Positions 6,813-16,357 of a stretch of 41,995 nt of DNA are shown piece by piece; the stretch's first letter is position 1, and every line of letters begins with the position of its first letter. The notes below the pieces were generated by a model. The model worked only from the letters and a program-made list of their open reading frames with translations, made no database searches and was not told the origin of the DNA. A program made the position numbers and the translations under genes. Origin of the DNA: Rhodospirillales bacterium (GTDB taxonomy: Bacteria > Pseudomonadota > Alphaproteobacteria > Acetobacterales > Acetobacteraceae); contig JAGWQN010000087.1 in the NCBI GenBank assembly GCA_028869995.1, positions 1-41,995 of the forward strand. The letters run 5' to 3'.

Positions 6813-9125
6813 TCAGCTCCGTCCGGTGCGGGCGAGTGCAGCCAGCACCGTGTCGGGTGTCATCGGCAAGGAGGTGAGGCGCACGCCGATGGCGTTGTAG
6901 ACCGCATTGGCAATGGCGGGCGCGGTCGCGATGTTGGCGGGCTCGGCGATGCCGTAGGCATCAGTTGCACTGTTGCCCTGCAGGTTTTCGAGGATCACCG
7001 TCTCGATCTCCGGGGTGTCGTGGATGCCGGCAAGCTTGTAATGTTCCAGATCCGCATTGACCATCAGGCCGGTGCGCCGATCCATGATCCGGCGCTCCAG
7101 CAGCGCGTAGGAGATGCCCATCAGCACCCCGCCCTGGACCTGGCTCTCGAGCAGAAGCTGGTTCATCGGCCGGCCACAATCGTGCACCGCGACAACGCGC
7201 TCGACGCGGATCACGCCGGTCTCGGTGTCGACGGCGACGGCGGCGAACTGCACGCCGCCGAGATCCTCGAGCGCCATCGCCGCATCGGGCATGCGCCGGC
7301 GAAAGCCGCCGTAATCGTCGAGGCGTGATTCGACGGCGCTGACCCGGTCCGTGCGCAGCAAGGCGGCAGCGTCGCGGAAGGCGAGGAAGCGGGTGGGATC
7401 GGTGCGCACCTGCAGTCGCCCGGCGCTGGCCTCGATCTCGTCGGGGGCGGCGTTGAGCATGCGTCCCGCCTCGCGGGCAAGCTGAGCCAGGACGCGTGTC
7501 GCCGCCGTGCGCAGCGGCGGCGTGATCGAGGCCGTGGTGCGACTGCCATAGGACGGGCCGCCGGGCGGAAACTCGGTATCGCCGATACGGATCGTGATGT
7601 CCTGCGGCCGCAGCCCCAGCACCTCGGCCACCACCTGGGCCATCACGGTGCCGACGCCGGTGCCGATGTCCTGCACGCTGGACAGCGCCTCGACCGAGCC
7701 ATCCCGCAGGATCCGCACCTCGCAGGCGACATTGGTCTGCACGTTCGACATCCACAGCGACTGGGCCATGCCGATACCGCGCTTGACCGGGCCCGTCTCC
7801 GCCCCTGGGCGGTGCCGGCCGCTCCAGCCGATGCGCTCGGCGCCGATGCGGCGTTCCTCCCGGCGCACCGGGCTCGGATCGATGCGGTCGCGCAGCACCA
7901 GCGGGTCGATGCCGAGCCGTTCGGCAAGGGCATCGACAGCCTGCTCCACCGCGAAGGCGCCCGGCGTGTTGCCCGGGCCACGCATGGCGCAGCCGGGGCC
8001 GGCGTTGACGAAGACGTCGTGTTGGCGGGTCTCGAAATTGGCGCAGCTGTAGAGACGTTCGGCAAAAAAACCGATGCCGGCGCCCACGGTGACACCGGCC
8101 GTACCGAAGCTCTCGATCGCCAGCGCGGAGAGTGTGCCATCGCGCATCGCCCCGAGGCGCAGACGCTGGACGGTGCCCGGGCGGTTGCCGGCGTCGACCT
8201 GCTCCTCGGTGCGATCGAAGGCGAGGTAAACGGGAGCCCCCACCGCACGCGAGAGCTGCACGGCGGCACGGCCATAGAGACCGAGCTGGGACTTGGCGCC
8301 GAAGCCCCCGCCCATGCCGTCGACCACGACGCGCACGCGGCTGAGCGGCAGGCCGAAGGCGGTCGCGAGCTCCTGGCGCACACCCGCGGTGAACTGCGTC
8401 GAGATATAGACGGTCAGCCCGTCCGCGCGCCAATCGGCGACGATGGCATGCGGCTCGAGACAGGCATGCGTGTGGACCTGGGTACGATACTCGCCCTCCA
8501 CCACCACATCCGCGCCGGCCAGGCCCGCTGCTGGATCGCCGCGGCGCACCACCGCCGGGCCGCGCACATTGCCCTCGAGCGGCAGCCCGGGCGCGGCGGG
8601 AAACCCCGAAGGATGCCCCGCGGGGGCCGAGGCAGCATCGTGGACCGCCGGCGCGCCGGGCGCGCGGGCTTCGTCCATGTCCACGACGAAGGGCAGCGGG
8701 CGGAACTCCACGTCCATCGCCGCCAGCGCCTCGGCGGCGTCGGACAGGGAGAGGGCCGCCACCGCCGCCACCGGCTGGCCCGCATAGCGCAGCCGGTCGC
8801 CGGGCTTGGCGAGCGGGAGAATGGCTCGCACCTCGGGGCGTGCGGCGGCCTCGGTGGTGTCGAGGCGGCGCAGCTCGGCGCATGGCAGAGGCGAGCGCAG
8901 GAGGCGGGCATAGAGCATCCCGGGCAGCCGCACATCGACGGTATAACGCGTGGCGCCCGTGACCTTGGAGCGTCCGTTGAGCCGCGGCACCGGTCGGCCG
9001 ATCCAGGTGAGATCGGCATTCGGCGGCCAGGGCGGCGGCTCGCTCACCGGAATCTCGCGGGTCACGGAGCCAAGTCCGACCCCGACGATGCCGGACGGGA
9101 AGGTTTCGGTCCGGGTTTCGGTCAT
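6813..9125 (-). CDS. Molybdenum hydroxylase molybdopterin-binding subunit (PaoC-like)
   Basis: A 770-residue catalytic subunit. The N-terminal aldehyde oxidase/xanthine dehydrogenase a/b hammerhead domain begins at RPVPRLNGRSKVTGATRYTVD. The molybdopterin-contact region follows with GMGGGFGAKSQ and CAMRGPGNTPGAFAVE. Near the C-terminus YGIAEPANIATAPAIANAV contains the glutamate expected to act as catalytic base. The start ATG at 9125 overlaps the stop of the 2Fe-2S subunit (ATGA). No Tat or Sec signal is present in any subunit, suggesting a cytoplasmic complex. Likely an aldehyde or N-heterocycle hydroxylase; the substrate cannot be read from sequence. Gene order here is 2Fe-2S, Mo, FAD, whereas paoABC is 2Fe-2S, FAD, Mo. 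Confidence 0.88.
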   Translation of the reverse strand: MTETRTETFPSGIVGVGLGSVTREIPVSEPPPWPPNADLTWIGRPVPRLNGRSKVTGATRYTVDVRLPGMLYARLLRSPLPCAELRRLDTTEAAARPEVRAILPLAKPGDRLRYAGQPVAAVAALSLSDAAEALAAMDVEFRPLPFVVDMDEARAPGAPAVHDAASAPAGHPSGFPAAPGLPLEGNVRGPAVVRRGDPAAGLAGADVVVEGEYRTQVHTHACLEPHAIVADWRADGLTVYISTQFTAGVRQELATAFGLPLSRVRVVVDGMGGGFGAKSQLGLYGRAAVQLSRAVGAPVYLAFDRTEEQVDAGNRPGTVQRLRLGAMRDGTLSALAIESFGTAGVTVGAGIGFFAERLYSCANFETRQHDVFVNAGPGCAMRGPGNTPGAFAVEQAVDALAERLGIDPLVLRDRIDPSPVRREERRIGAERIGWSGRHRPGAETGPVKRGIGMAQSLWMSNVQTNVACEVRILRDGSVEALSSVQDIGTGVGTVMAQVVAEVLGLRPQDITIRIGDTEFPPGGPSYGSRTTASITPPLRTAATRVLAQLAREAGRMLNAAPDEIEASAGRLQVRTDPTRFLAFRDAAALLRTDRVSAVESRLDDYGGFRRRMPDAAMALEDLGGVQFAAVAVDTETGVIRVERVVAVHDCGRPMNQLLLESQVQGGVLMGISYALLERRIMDRRTGLMVNADLEHYKLAGIHDTPEIETVILENLQGNSATDAYGIAEPANIATAPAIANAVYNAIGVRLTSLPMTPDTVLAALARTGRS

Positions 9126-9601
9126 GACTTGCGCTCCGCGGCAGCCAGGACCGCGGCGACGACGTGCGGATAGGTGCCGCACCGGCAGTAGTGCCCCGCC
9201 AGCGCGTCACGTACCGCCCCGGCGTCCGGATGGGGGTCGCGTTCGAGCAAGGCGGCGCTGCTCATCACCATTCCCGGCGTGCAGAAGCCGCATTGCAGGG
9301 CGTCGTGCTCGATGAACGCCTCCTGGACAGGATGCAGCGCCTCGCCCTGGGCCAGGCCCTCGATGGTGGTGACGGCCTGGCCGTCGGCGTCGATGGCCAG
9401 CATCATGCAGGAACAGACCGGCCGGCCGTTGAGCCAGACCGTGCAGGCCGCGCAAGCACCGCGATCGCAGGCGATCTTGGTGCCGGTCAAGCCAAGCCCG
9501 TCGCGCAGCACCTCGGCGAGGGTCGTTCGCGCTTCGAGCTCAAGGTGACGCGGCCTGCCGTTCACTGTCACGGTGATCGCGGTCTTGGTGGGGGTCGCCA
9601 T
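9122..9601 (-). CDS. Molybdenum hydroxylase 2Fe-2S subunit
   Basis: A 159-residue electron-transfer subunit. The plant-type ferredoxin motif CDRGACAACT, followed by a fourth cysteine in PVCSC, binds the first [2Fe-2S] cluster. The C-terminal helical domain with CGFCTPG and CRCGTYP binds the second cluster and contacts the molybdenum cofactor. Two ATGs compete (9607 and 9601). 9601 is chosen because GGGAG lies 7 bases before it but only one base before the other. A short inverted repeat (GCTCCC at 9608-9613, GGGAGC at 9619-9624) overlaps this ribosome site and could mask it. No signal peptide. First gene of the three-gene operon. Confidence 0.88.
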   Translation of the reverse strand: MATPTKTAITVTVNGRPRHLELEARTTLAEVLRDGLGLTGTKIACDRGACAACTVWLNGRPVCSCMMLAIDADGQAVTTIEGLAQGEALHPVQEAFIEHDALQCGFCTPGMVMSSAALLERDPHPDAGAVRDALAGHYCRCGTYPHVVAAVLAAAERKS

Positions 9602-9865
9602 GGTCATGCTCCCTTCCCGGGAGCGCCCTCGTCGCGCCAGCTCGTCGTGCCCATTGTGCCCTCCGTCCACGTCACCGGCGCCAGCGAGGCAAAACCGGCG
9701 CGGCATGTCGATGATCCAGATCATAACCGCTGCCGCAGCCTCGCCGCCACCTCGTCGTGACGCACCGCACCGGCCGATGCCGGGCAGCAGGGTCGGCGGG
9801 CCACCTTGCCTCGGGGCCGCCATCGCTCCGACACTGGGTTCCGCCAGCAGCGAGGAGAAGCCCGC

Positions 9866-11500
9866 GTGAGCCCACACCGCCCGGCGGACCGCCGCCCCCG
9901 ACACCGCGCCATGATCGTGGCGCCCCAGCCGGACGCCGTGGAAGCCGGCATCCAGGCGCTGGCACAGGGAGGCTCGGCGATCGACGCCACGATCGCCTGC
10001 GCGCTGATGCAGGGCGTTGTGGACCCGATGATGTGCGGCGTGGCCGGGCTCGGCGTCCTGCACGTGCACGATGCCCGCACCGGCCGAACCGAAGTCATCG
10101 ACGGCCTCTCCACCGTTCCTGCGGCAGCGACCGCCACGATGTGGGAAGGTATCTTCGAGGGCGAGTGCACGGATGGCTATGGCTATGTCGTTCGCGGCGC
10201 CGTCAACGAGCTCGGTCACGGCGCCGTGACGACGCCGGGCATCCTGCGGGTGTTCGAGGCGGCGCACGCGAGCTATGGCCGGCTGCCCTGGGCGGAGCTG
10301 TTCGCACCGGCCATCGAGCGCGCGCGGGACGGCTGGGCGGTGCGCCCGCACGTCGCGCAGATGTTCGCCTCCGACGACCGGCCCTATGGGCGCGCGCGGA
10401 TGGCCGACAAGCTCGCCCACACGGCGGAGGGGCGGGCGCTCTACATGGAGGACGGGCGGCCGAAGGCGGTGGGGCGCATGGTGCGCAACCCGAACCTGGC
10501 GGCGACGCTGGAGCGCCTGGCGCGCCACGGCGCCGAGGATCTGTATTCCGGCGAGCTGGCACAGGCCATCGTCGCGGACATGCGCCAACATGGCGGGCTG
10601 CTGGATGCGGCGGACCTGGCGACGTTCAAGGTGCGGCGCGCAGAGCCGCTCACGATCGGCTATCGCGGTCGCACCATCGCCGCCCCGGCGCCGGCTGCGG
10701 GCGGCATCGTGGTGCTCGAGATGCTGCGCATCCTGGAGCGCTTCGACCTCGTCGGCATGGGTCACAACAGCCCCGACTATATCCGCACGGTCGCGGAGGC
10801 GATGAAGATCGCGGGACGCGACAGAGAACGCCATGTCGGCGACCCAGAGACCGCGCCGGCGCCGGTCGGGTGGCTGCTGTCGGATGGCTATGCCCAGGAA
10901 AACGCCGCCGCCATCGCACGCGGCGAGAAGGCCTCGCTCGAGCGCGCGACCGCCGACAGCAAGGACACCACGACGATCTCGTGCTGGGACGAGAACGGCC
11001 TCGTGGTCTCGCTGACGCACACGCTCGGACTGCCCAGCGGCGCCATCGTCCCGGGCACAGGCTTCATGCTGAACGGGGCGATGAACTGGTACGACCCGCG
11101 CCCCGGCCGGCCGAACTCCATCGGGCCGGGCTCGCGGCGCTTCAGCAGCATGGCGCCGACGCTGGTGTTCGAGGATGGAAAGCCGGCGGTAACGCTCGGC
11201 GCGCCAGGTGGCGCCTGGATCGGCGTCGCCGTCCTGCAGGGGCTGCTCAATCTGCTTGACTGGGGCATGGGGATCCAGGACGCGGTGATGGCGCCGCGGT
11301 TCTCGGCGACGACCAACACGATCGACATCAGCAACCGCATTCCCCGGCGGACGGAGGCGGCCCTCAACGCCCTGGGCTATGCGGTCAACCGCTCAGCCCA
11401 CAGCTATCCGTTCGCAGCCCTGCACGGCATCACCGGCTGGGACGGGGTGCTCGAAGGCGGCGCGGACCCGCAGCGCGACGGCTGTGCGGCGGGCCTCTGA
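9866..11500 (+). CDS. Gamma-glutamyltransferase family protein
   Basis: A 544-residue Ntn-hydrolase proenzyme. Near the N-terminus MIVAPQPDAVEAGIQAL and the GGSAIDATIACALMQGVVDP block match the family. The autocleavage site aligns at D367|T368 in KDTTTISCWDENG, equivalent to Thr391 of the E. coli enzyme, which would give a large subunit of about 367 and a small one of about 177 residues. The GTG at 9866 is chosen for GAGGAG 8 bases upstream. There is no signal peptide, unlike the periplasmic E. coli Ggt, so a cytoplasmic catabolic amidase or acylase-like role (gamma-glutamyl, cephalosporin-type or oxamate-type substrates) is as likely as glutathione turnover. Confidence 0.82.
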   Translation: MSPHRPADRRPRHRAMIVAPQPDAVEAGIQALAQGGSAIDATIACALMQGVVDPMMCGVAGLGVLHVHDARTGRTEVIDGLSTVPAAATATMWEGIFEGECTDGYGYVVRGAVNELGHGAVTTPGILRVFEAAHASYGRLPWAELFAPAIERARDGWAVRPHVAQMFASDDRPYGRARMADKLAHTAEGRALYMEDGRPKAVGRMVRNPNLAATLERLARHGAEDLYSGELAQAIVADMRQHGGLLDAADLATFKVRRAEPLTIGYRGRTIAAPAPAAGGIVVLEMLRILERFDLVGMGHNSPDYIRTVAEAMKIAGRDRERHVGDPETAPAPVGWLLSDGYAQENAAAIARGEKASLERATADSKDTTTISCWDENGLVVSLTHTLGLPSGAIVPGTGFMLNGAMNWYDPRPGRPNSIGPGSRRFSSMAPTLVFEDGKPAVTLGAPGGAWIGVAVLQGLLNLLDWGMGIQDAVMAPRFSATTNTIDISNRIPRRTEAALNALGYAVNRSAHSYPFAALHGITGWDGVLEGGADPQRDGCAAGL

Positions 11501-11612
11501 GCCTCACCGGCCGATTGACCCTGACCGCCGGATTGGCGAGGCTTGCGGCCAGGAACCGCCCAAGCGCTGCTTTCGCGATCCGCGGGCGCGCCATCCCAAG
11601 TCGGAGGAAGCC

Positions 11613-12905
11613 ATGAAGGTCACGGACGAGGAGCAGCGGCTGGTCGAGGTTGCGCGCAGGGTGCTGCCGGGCGGCAGCCTCGGCAACATGGCCAGCGAGA
11701 TCGTCATCCGCGAGGGGCGGGGCGGGCGTGTGCGCGACGTCAGCGGCAATGAGTATGTCGATTTCCTGCTCGGCTCGGGGCCGATGCTGGTTGGGCACGC
11801 GCATCCGGAGGTGAACGCCGCCGTCGCCGAACAACTCGGACGCGGTTCCACGTTCTTCGCCAACAACGAGCACGGCATTGAGCTCGCGGCCGAGATCGTC
11901 GAGGCGGTGGCGTGCGCCGAGCAGGTCCGGTTCGCCTGCACCGGGACCGAGGCGGATGCCATGGCCATGCGCCTGGCGCGCGCCTGGCGCAAACGTCCCA
12001 AGATCCTGAAATTCGAGGGCGGCTACCACGGCATGAGCGACTATGCGCTGATGAGCCTGGCGCCGGAGCGCGCCGGTAATTCCACGCAGCCGGTGGCGGA
12101 CTCGGCGGGGATTCCCGAATCGGTCCGAGACGAGATGCTGGTCGCCCCCTTCAACGACCTCGCAGCGGCACGCCAGATCATCCACGCGCACCGCGACGAG
12201 CTGGCGGGCGTGATCGTCGAGCCGCTGCAGCGACTGCTGACACCCCTGCCCGGCTTCCTGCAGGGATTGCGCGATATCACGGCCGAGTATGGGATCGCGC
12301 TGATCTTCGACGAGGTGGTTACGGGTTTCCGCCTCGCCTACGGCGGCGCTCAGGCTTATTACGGTGTCGTTCCGGATATCTGCACCCTGGGCAAGGTGAT
12401 CGGCGGCGGCTATCCGCTTTCAGCAATCGCGGGACGCGCGGACATCATGGCCCATTTCGACCGTAGCAAGGTCGGGAAGGAAGGCTTCATGCCGCAGATC
12501 GGGACGCTCTCGGGCAACCCCATCGCGGCCGTCGCGGGGCTGGCGACGCTGCGGGTGCTGAAACGTCCGGGAACCTATGAAAAGCTGCACGCGACAGGCA
12601 GCGCGATCCGGACGGGCCTGGCCAAAAGCCTAAGCGATGCCGGCATCCCGGCCGTGATCAAGGGCGAGGCGGTCATGTTCGACGCCTTGTTCACCGCACG
12701 CACGAGCATCGACAATTACCGTGAGGCCTTGGACGCGGATACCACGCTGGCGCGGCGCTTCACCGCGCTGGCGCGCGAGCGCGGTGTGCTCAAGAGCGAG
12801 GGGAAAATGTACATCTCCGTGGCGCACGACGCGCGCGACGTGGGCGACACGCTGGCCGCTTTCGCTGACGCGGCAACGGCGCTGGCGGAGGAGCGCAAGG
12901 TCTGA
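11613..12905 (+). CDS. Glutamate-1-semialdehyde 2,1-aminomutase-like class III aminotransferase
   Basis: A 430-residue PLP enzyme. The start ATG has GGAGGA 4 bases upstream. Motifs: RVLPGGSLGN near residue 17, the phosphate-binding FACTGTEADAMAMRLARA (108-124), IFDEVVTGFR with Asp233, and the Schiff-base lysine K261 in CTLGKVIGGGYPLSAIAG. The length fits HemL, but HemL normally has HSGTEA where this protein has CTGTEA. The gene also sits 112 bases after a gamma-glutamyltransferase gene rather than with tetrapyrrole genes. A catabolic aminotransferase or aminomutase acting on a beta- or gamma-amino acid is more plausible than a heme role. The substrate is unknown. Confidence 0.8.
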   Translation: MKVTDEEQRLVEVARRVLPGGSLGNMASEIVIREGRGGRVRDVSGNEYVDFLLGSGPMLVGHAHPEVNAAVAEQLGRGSTFFANNEHGIELAAEIVEAVACAEQVRFACTGTEADAMAMRLARAWRKRPKILKFEGGYHGMSDYALMSLAPERAGNSTQPVADSAGIPESVRDEMLVAPFNDLAAARQIIHAHRDELAGVIVEPLQRLLTPLPGFLQGLRDITAEYGIALIFDEVVTGFRLAYGGAQAYYGVVPDICTLGKVIGGGYPLSAIAGRADIMAHFDRSKVGKEGFMPQIGTLSGNPIAAVAGLATLRVLKRPGTYEKLHATGSAIRTGLAKSLSDAGIPAVIKGEAVMFDALFTARTSIDNYREALDADTTLARRFTALARERGVLKSEGKMYISVAHDARDVGDTLAAFADAATALAEERKV

Positions 12906-12937
12906 CCGGCGCGGCCGCGGCGCGCCAAGAGCAACCT

Positions 12938-12974
12938 CCGGCCTGGTTGAGCCTGCCCGGCTCAGCAAGGCCGG
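12938..12974. terminator. Bidirectional terminator-like hairpin
   Basis: Between two convergent genes, CCGGCCT (12938-12944) pairs with AGGCCGG (12968-12974). An inner stem TGAGCC (12948-12953) pairs with GGCTCA (12959-12964) around a 5-base loop. A 3-base internal bulge separates the stems. A TC-rich stretch follows to the right. No strong U-tract is present, but position and stability fit a shared terminator. Confidence 0.6.
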
Positions 12975-13002
12975 GGATAACCTCTTCTAGATTATACGTT
13001 TC

Positions 13003-14262
13003 CTAGAGCGCGGCCTTGACCCGGCGCAGGAGAAGCTCAAAGAATCCGGCGCGAGGATCGTCGGCGACGGCGACGACAGGGACCGAAGCCAGCGCCTTGC
13101 CATCAACGCTGACGGAAAGCGTGCCGACCGTCTGGCCGCGGCGCACCCCGGCCGGAGGTGGCGGGTCCAGAACCAGGTCGGTCTTGAGCTTTTGCAACGC
13201 CAGGCTCGGAATGGTCATCGTCACGCCCCGCGCCGGCGCAACCGGGACGCTGGTTTCGCGATAGGTCGGCGCGCTGAGGGTTCCCACGGCCTTACCTGGC
13301 GCGATCACCGTCGCATTGGTGTAGAACTGATATCCATAATCGAGCAGCGCCTCGATATCGTGCGTGCTCGCCGTCCAGGTCGGGCCGCCAAGGACCACCG
13401 CGATCAGTCGCCGCCCGTTGCGGATTGCAGTGGCATCGATGCAGTGGCCGGCCTCCTTGGTGAGGCCCGTCTTCAACCCATCGACGGTCGCATCGTGAAA
13501 GAGGACCGGGTTCCAGTTCCGCTGGCGGATATTGTTATACGTGTAGTGTTTCTGGATCGAGATCTTCAGATATTGCGGGTAGGTCTGGAGGATCGCGCGC
13601 GACAAACGGGCGACATCCATCGCCGTCGTGTGCAGGTCCGGGTCCGGCAGGCCGTCGACATTGGTGTAGTGGGTTCCGGTCAGCCCGAGCACCTGGGCCT
13701 CGTGATTCATCAGTCCGACGAAGCTGCCCCGATTGCCGGCAACGGCCTGCGCCAGCGCCACCGCGGCATCGTTGCCGGAATCGATGATCAGGCCGTGCAG
13801 GAGTTCATCGACGCTGACCGTCATGTTCGGCGAGATGAACATGCGCGAACCGCCCGTGTGCCAGGCCGCGACACTGATCGGGACCGCCTGATCCAGCTGG
13901 ATGGTTCCGCGCGCGATCGCCTGGTAGGTCAGATAGGCGGTCATCAGCTTGGTCAGGCTTGCCGGCGGCCAGGCAAGGTCCGGCGCCTTCTGCGCGATGA
14001 TGGCGCCAGTGGTGGCATCCATCAGGACATATGCAGCCTGTTGCTCCAGCACCGGTGGTGCGGGCACTCCGGGGAACGCGAGCGGCGCCTGGGGTGGCGG
14101 GCCACTGTACAGGGCGGGCGCCACGGTAGATTGGGCGGAGCGTGGCGCCCCGGCGGGAGCGGCCGGGCGCTGCAGGGCGGCCGGCTTCTGGGTGCCGGCA
14201 AACGCGCTCGCAGCGAAGGCGGCGAGCAGCACACTGGTCAACGTGACGGGCGGGCGCTTCAT
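13003..14262 (-). CDS. D-alanyl-D-alanine carboxypeptidase (penicillin-binding protein 5/6 type)
   Basis: A 419-residue peptidase S11 protein that trims the terminal D-Ala from peptidoglycan stem peptides. Residues 1-22 form a signal peptide (VLLAAFAASAFAG). A Pro/Ala-rich linker runs to residue 70. The three active-site motifs are present: S102-L-T-K105, S162-G-N164 and K264-T-G266. The C-terminal domain (about 320-405) has the beta-sandwich pattern of the PBP5 family, and the last residues FFELLLRRVKAAL could form a membrane-anchoring amphipathic helix. It stands alone and is convergent with the aminotransferase gene. The long Pro-rich insert after the signal is somewhat unusual for the family. 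Confidence 0.9.
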   Translation of the reverse strand: MKRPPVTLTSVLLAAFAASAFAGTQKPAALQRPAAPAGAPRSAQSTVAPALYSGPPPQAPLAFPGVPAPPVLEQQAAYVLMDATTGAIIAQKAPDLAWPPASLTKLMTAYLTYQAIARGTIQLDQAVPISVAAWHTGGSRMFISPNMTVSVDELLHGLIIDSGNDAAVALAQAVAGNRGSFVGLMNHEAQVLGLTGTHYTNVDGLPDPDLHTTAMDVARLSRAILQTYPQYLKISIQKHYTYNNIRQRNWNPVLFHDATVDGLKTGLTKEAGHCIDATAIRNGRRLIAVVLGGPTWTASTHDIEALLDYGYQFYTNATVIAPGKAVGTLSAPTYRETSVPVAPARGVTMTIPSLALQKLKTDLVLDPPPPAGVRRGQTVGTLSVSVDGKALASVPVVAVADDPRAGFFELLLRRVKAAL

Positions 14263-14576
14263 GGTCGCGGCAATTCCCTGCGGGTGGCGGGGCCGCGGTC
14301 ATACAATCGCGCCCCGCATCGTGGCAAATCGTATCAGGCCCCCGGCGGCCGAAGGGTTCTGCGCCGCCCTGAATCTTTCTAATTCTTCATCCGCAGCACA
14401 ATAATAACGAAATCGGATTGATCGACCGGCGTGGGCACGGTGGGATGCGGACGAGCGCGCCGTCTGACGGCAACCTCGGGTCGCTCGCCAGGCGGCAGCC
14501 GCCATGCGGTCTGCACCCGGCGAGCGTTATCGATACCGTCCCGCCTTCGCCAGCGGGACCGAAGACGCAGATCGGC
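14263..14576. promoter_or_regulatory. Intergenic region with AT-rich patch upstream of the carboxypeptidase gene
   Basis: No gene is apparent in these 314 bases. Positions 14375-14412 are clearly AT-rich (AATTCTTCATC ... CAATAATAACGAAATC) against a GC-rich background and lie about 115-150 bases before the carboxypeptidase start on the minus strand. They are the best candidate for its promoter, but I cannot define -35 and -10 boxes with confidence. Confidence 0.25.
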
Positions 14577-15542
14577 TCAGGCGGCCTTGCCGCGGATTTC
14601 CGAACTGCCCGTCTCGTGCGACCAAGACGCATACCAAGTGTCGAACAAGGCAAGCTGCGCCTTGGCGTGTTGCGCCTGCGCCGGCGACAAAGCGTCCGTC
14701 TCGTTGAAATGGAGCGTGTATGCGCTCTCGCCGCGCAGGGTCAGGAGGTACTTGAAGTACAGCACGAGATCGACACCCTCGTCGAACGAGGAGAGAGCCT
14801 GCATCGCCTCGTCGAGTTCCTGCGCCCGGCGACGCGCCTCGACGTTCCCCGCGGCCGCGCTCTCGCACAAGGCAACGAGGTGCAGCACCTCGCGGGGCAG
14901 CACATTACCGATCCCGGTGATGGCTCCCTTGGCGCCACAATTGACGAAGCCGTGGTAGACTTGCGTGTCGACGCCCACCACCAGGGTCAGCGCCTTGTCC
15001 TTGCCGGTGATGTGCTCGGCTGCGTAGCGCAGCGACGATGCGCCCCCAAATTCCTTGAAGCCCACCAGGTTCGCGTGACGGGAACGGATGTCAAAGAACA
15101 GGTCCGCCCGCGTCTCGTAGCCATAATAGGGGCTGTTGTAGATCACTGCGGGCAGACCCTCTCCGGCCGTCAGCACGGCGTCGAAATGCGCGCGCTGCGC
15201 GGCGACGGAGGAGCCACGCGACAGCACCCGCGGGATGATCATCAGGCCGGCTGCCCGCTGCGCCTTCGCGTGCGCCGCCAGCGCAGCCGCGCGCTGCGTG
15301 TTCTGCGCCCCCGTACCGACGATCACAGGGATCCCCGCGGCCACGAGCCTTTCGACCCCCTCCATCCGCTGTTCGTCCGTCAGCAGCGGCCAGTCGCCCA
15401 TCGATCCGCAATAGACGACTCCGGACATTCCGAGCCCTGTCAGTTCCTTGCCCTTGCGGACGAGGGCGTCGAAATCGGGCTTGCGATCCGGGGTGCACGG
15501 CGTCATCAGCGCGGGGATCGTGCCGGCGAAGGGGTTCTTCAT
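14577..15542 (-). CDS. Dihydrodipicolinate synthase/N-acetylneuraminate lyase family protein
   Basis: A 321-residue TIM-barrel aldolase of the DapA superfamily. The Schiff-base lysine is K163 in LVGFKEFGG. The conserved barrel tyrosine is Y135 in VIYNSPYYGYETR. The usual GTTGE loop is replaced by CGSMGD (45-50), so it is probably not the lysine-pathway DapA but a catabolic branch acting on another 2-oxo acid, such as an aldol of pyruvate. AGAGG lies 8 bases upstream of the start. It is isolated between the carboxypeptidase gene and the decayed metal-resistance zone, so context gives no substrate. Confidence 0.82.
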   Translation of the reverse strand: MKNPFAGTIPALMTPCTPDRKPDFDALVRKGKELTGLGMSGVVYCGSMGDWPLLTDEQRMEGVERLVAAGIPVIVGTGAQNTQRAAALAAHAKAQRAAGLMIIPRVLSRGSSVAAQRAHFDAVLTAGEGLPAVIYNSPYYGYETRADLFFDIRSRHANLVGFKEFGGASSLRYAAEHITGKDKALTLVVGVDTQVYHGFVNCGAKGAITGIGNVLPREVLHLVALCESAAAGNVEARRRAQELDEAMQALSSFDEGVDLVLYFKYLLTLRGESAYTLHFNETDALSPAQAQHAKAQLALFDTWYASWSHETGSSEIRGKAA

Positions 15543-15789
15543 GGTGGCTGCCTCTTGCGTTGTCGTTGTGGTCCACGGCGGTCTTCAGTCTACTCCTCTC
15601 ACAGACGCGGTTGGAAGCAAAGCCGCCAGATCTGCAAGGCGGACCGGCGCCCCGCCCTTTGCTGCGGCGGCACGCGACCGCAGCCGCCCGAGAGGATCGT
15701 CGGTGGGCTGGGCGATCCGCCCGCATCCCAGCGCCCTGGATTCGCGATGACGAGGCCGGTGCCGAGGACGAGACCGAAGCTTGGCACCG

Positions 15790-16173
15790 TCAATTCCCCC
15801 GCCGAACGCGGATTGAGGGCAAACGGATAGGATCACCATCGTCTCCTTTCGCGCGGATGACGGGTTTTCGTCCGTAAACACCCCCTATTGCCTCGACGCG
15901 TCCGTGCACTTTCTGGCGCTGTTCCGTCGCGTTCACGGGGGAAAACGCCATCGCCGTCCCACGGCTGACGCCATCGGGCGGCACCTGTGCCTCGAGCGTG
16001 TGCAGAGCCATGCGCACAGCGGCGATCTCAGCCAGCACGTCGATGCCGTAACGGTCTTTCTCAATCAAGCGGAACCGGGCACCGAGCTGCTCCTCGATCC
16101 GCCGCACGCACCATGATGGAAGGTTCCGTATGATTGTGCCTTGCCGAGGCGCTCTTGAACCAGAACCGCTCAC
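15790..16173 (-). CDS. CsoR/FrmR-family regulator lacking metal ligands (probably decayed)
   Basis: A 127-residue frame. Residues 24-90 align with CsoR/RcnR repressors: VRRIEEQLGARFRLIEKDRYGIDVLAEIAAVRMAL, then EQRQKVHGRVEAIG. In CsoR copper is held by Cys in DRYCIDVL and by His and Cys in a later H-x3-C type motif. Here these align with DRYGID and DGVSRG, so all expected ligands are missing. N- and C-terminal extensions are not conserved. With a copper-ATPase fragment next door it is most likely a degenerate gene. A metal-independent DNA-binding role cannot be excluded. The GTG start is weakly supported. Confidence 0.5.
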   Translation of the reverse strand: MSGSGSRAPRQGTIIRNLPSWCVRRIEEQLGARFRLIEKDRYGIDVLAEIAAVRMALHTLEAQVPPDGVSRGTAMAFSPVNATEQRQKVHGRVEAIGGVYGRKPVIRAKGDDGDPIRLPSIRVRRGN

Positions 16174-16357
16174 GGGGCTCTCGAAATAACACGCCAGCTC
16201 GCTTTTGCTCGGCTGGATCCGTTTAGAAGTTCACGGCCGAATGGGCCAACGATCTGAGTCGGCAGGTGGCGCGGCGACTGGGGCGACAGCGGGCGCAATC
16301 GGCACCTGCCCGGTGCCCCGCAGGTGCGCCAGGACCACCCGAAACCTCCCCGACCTA

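Noticed and set aside
9122-11020. A 632-codon minus-strand frame ending in the 2Fe-2S subunit
   Set aside because: The first 470 codons are antisense to the gamma-glutamyltransferase gene; ribosome site and homology place the real start at 9601.
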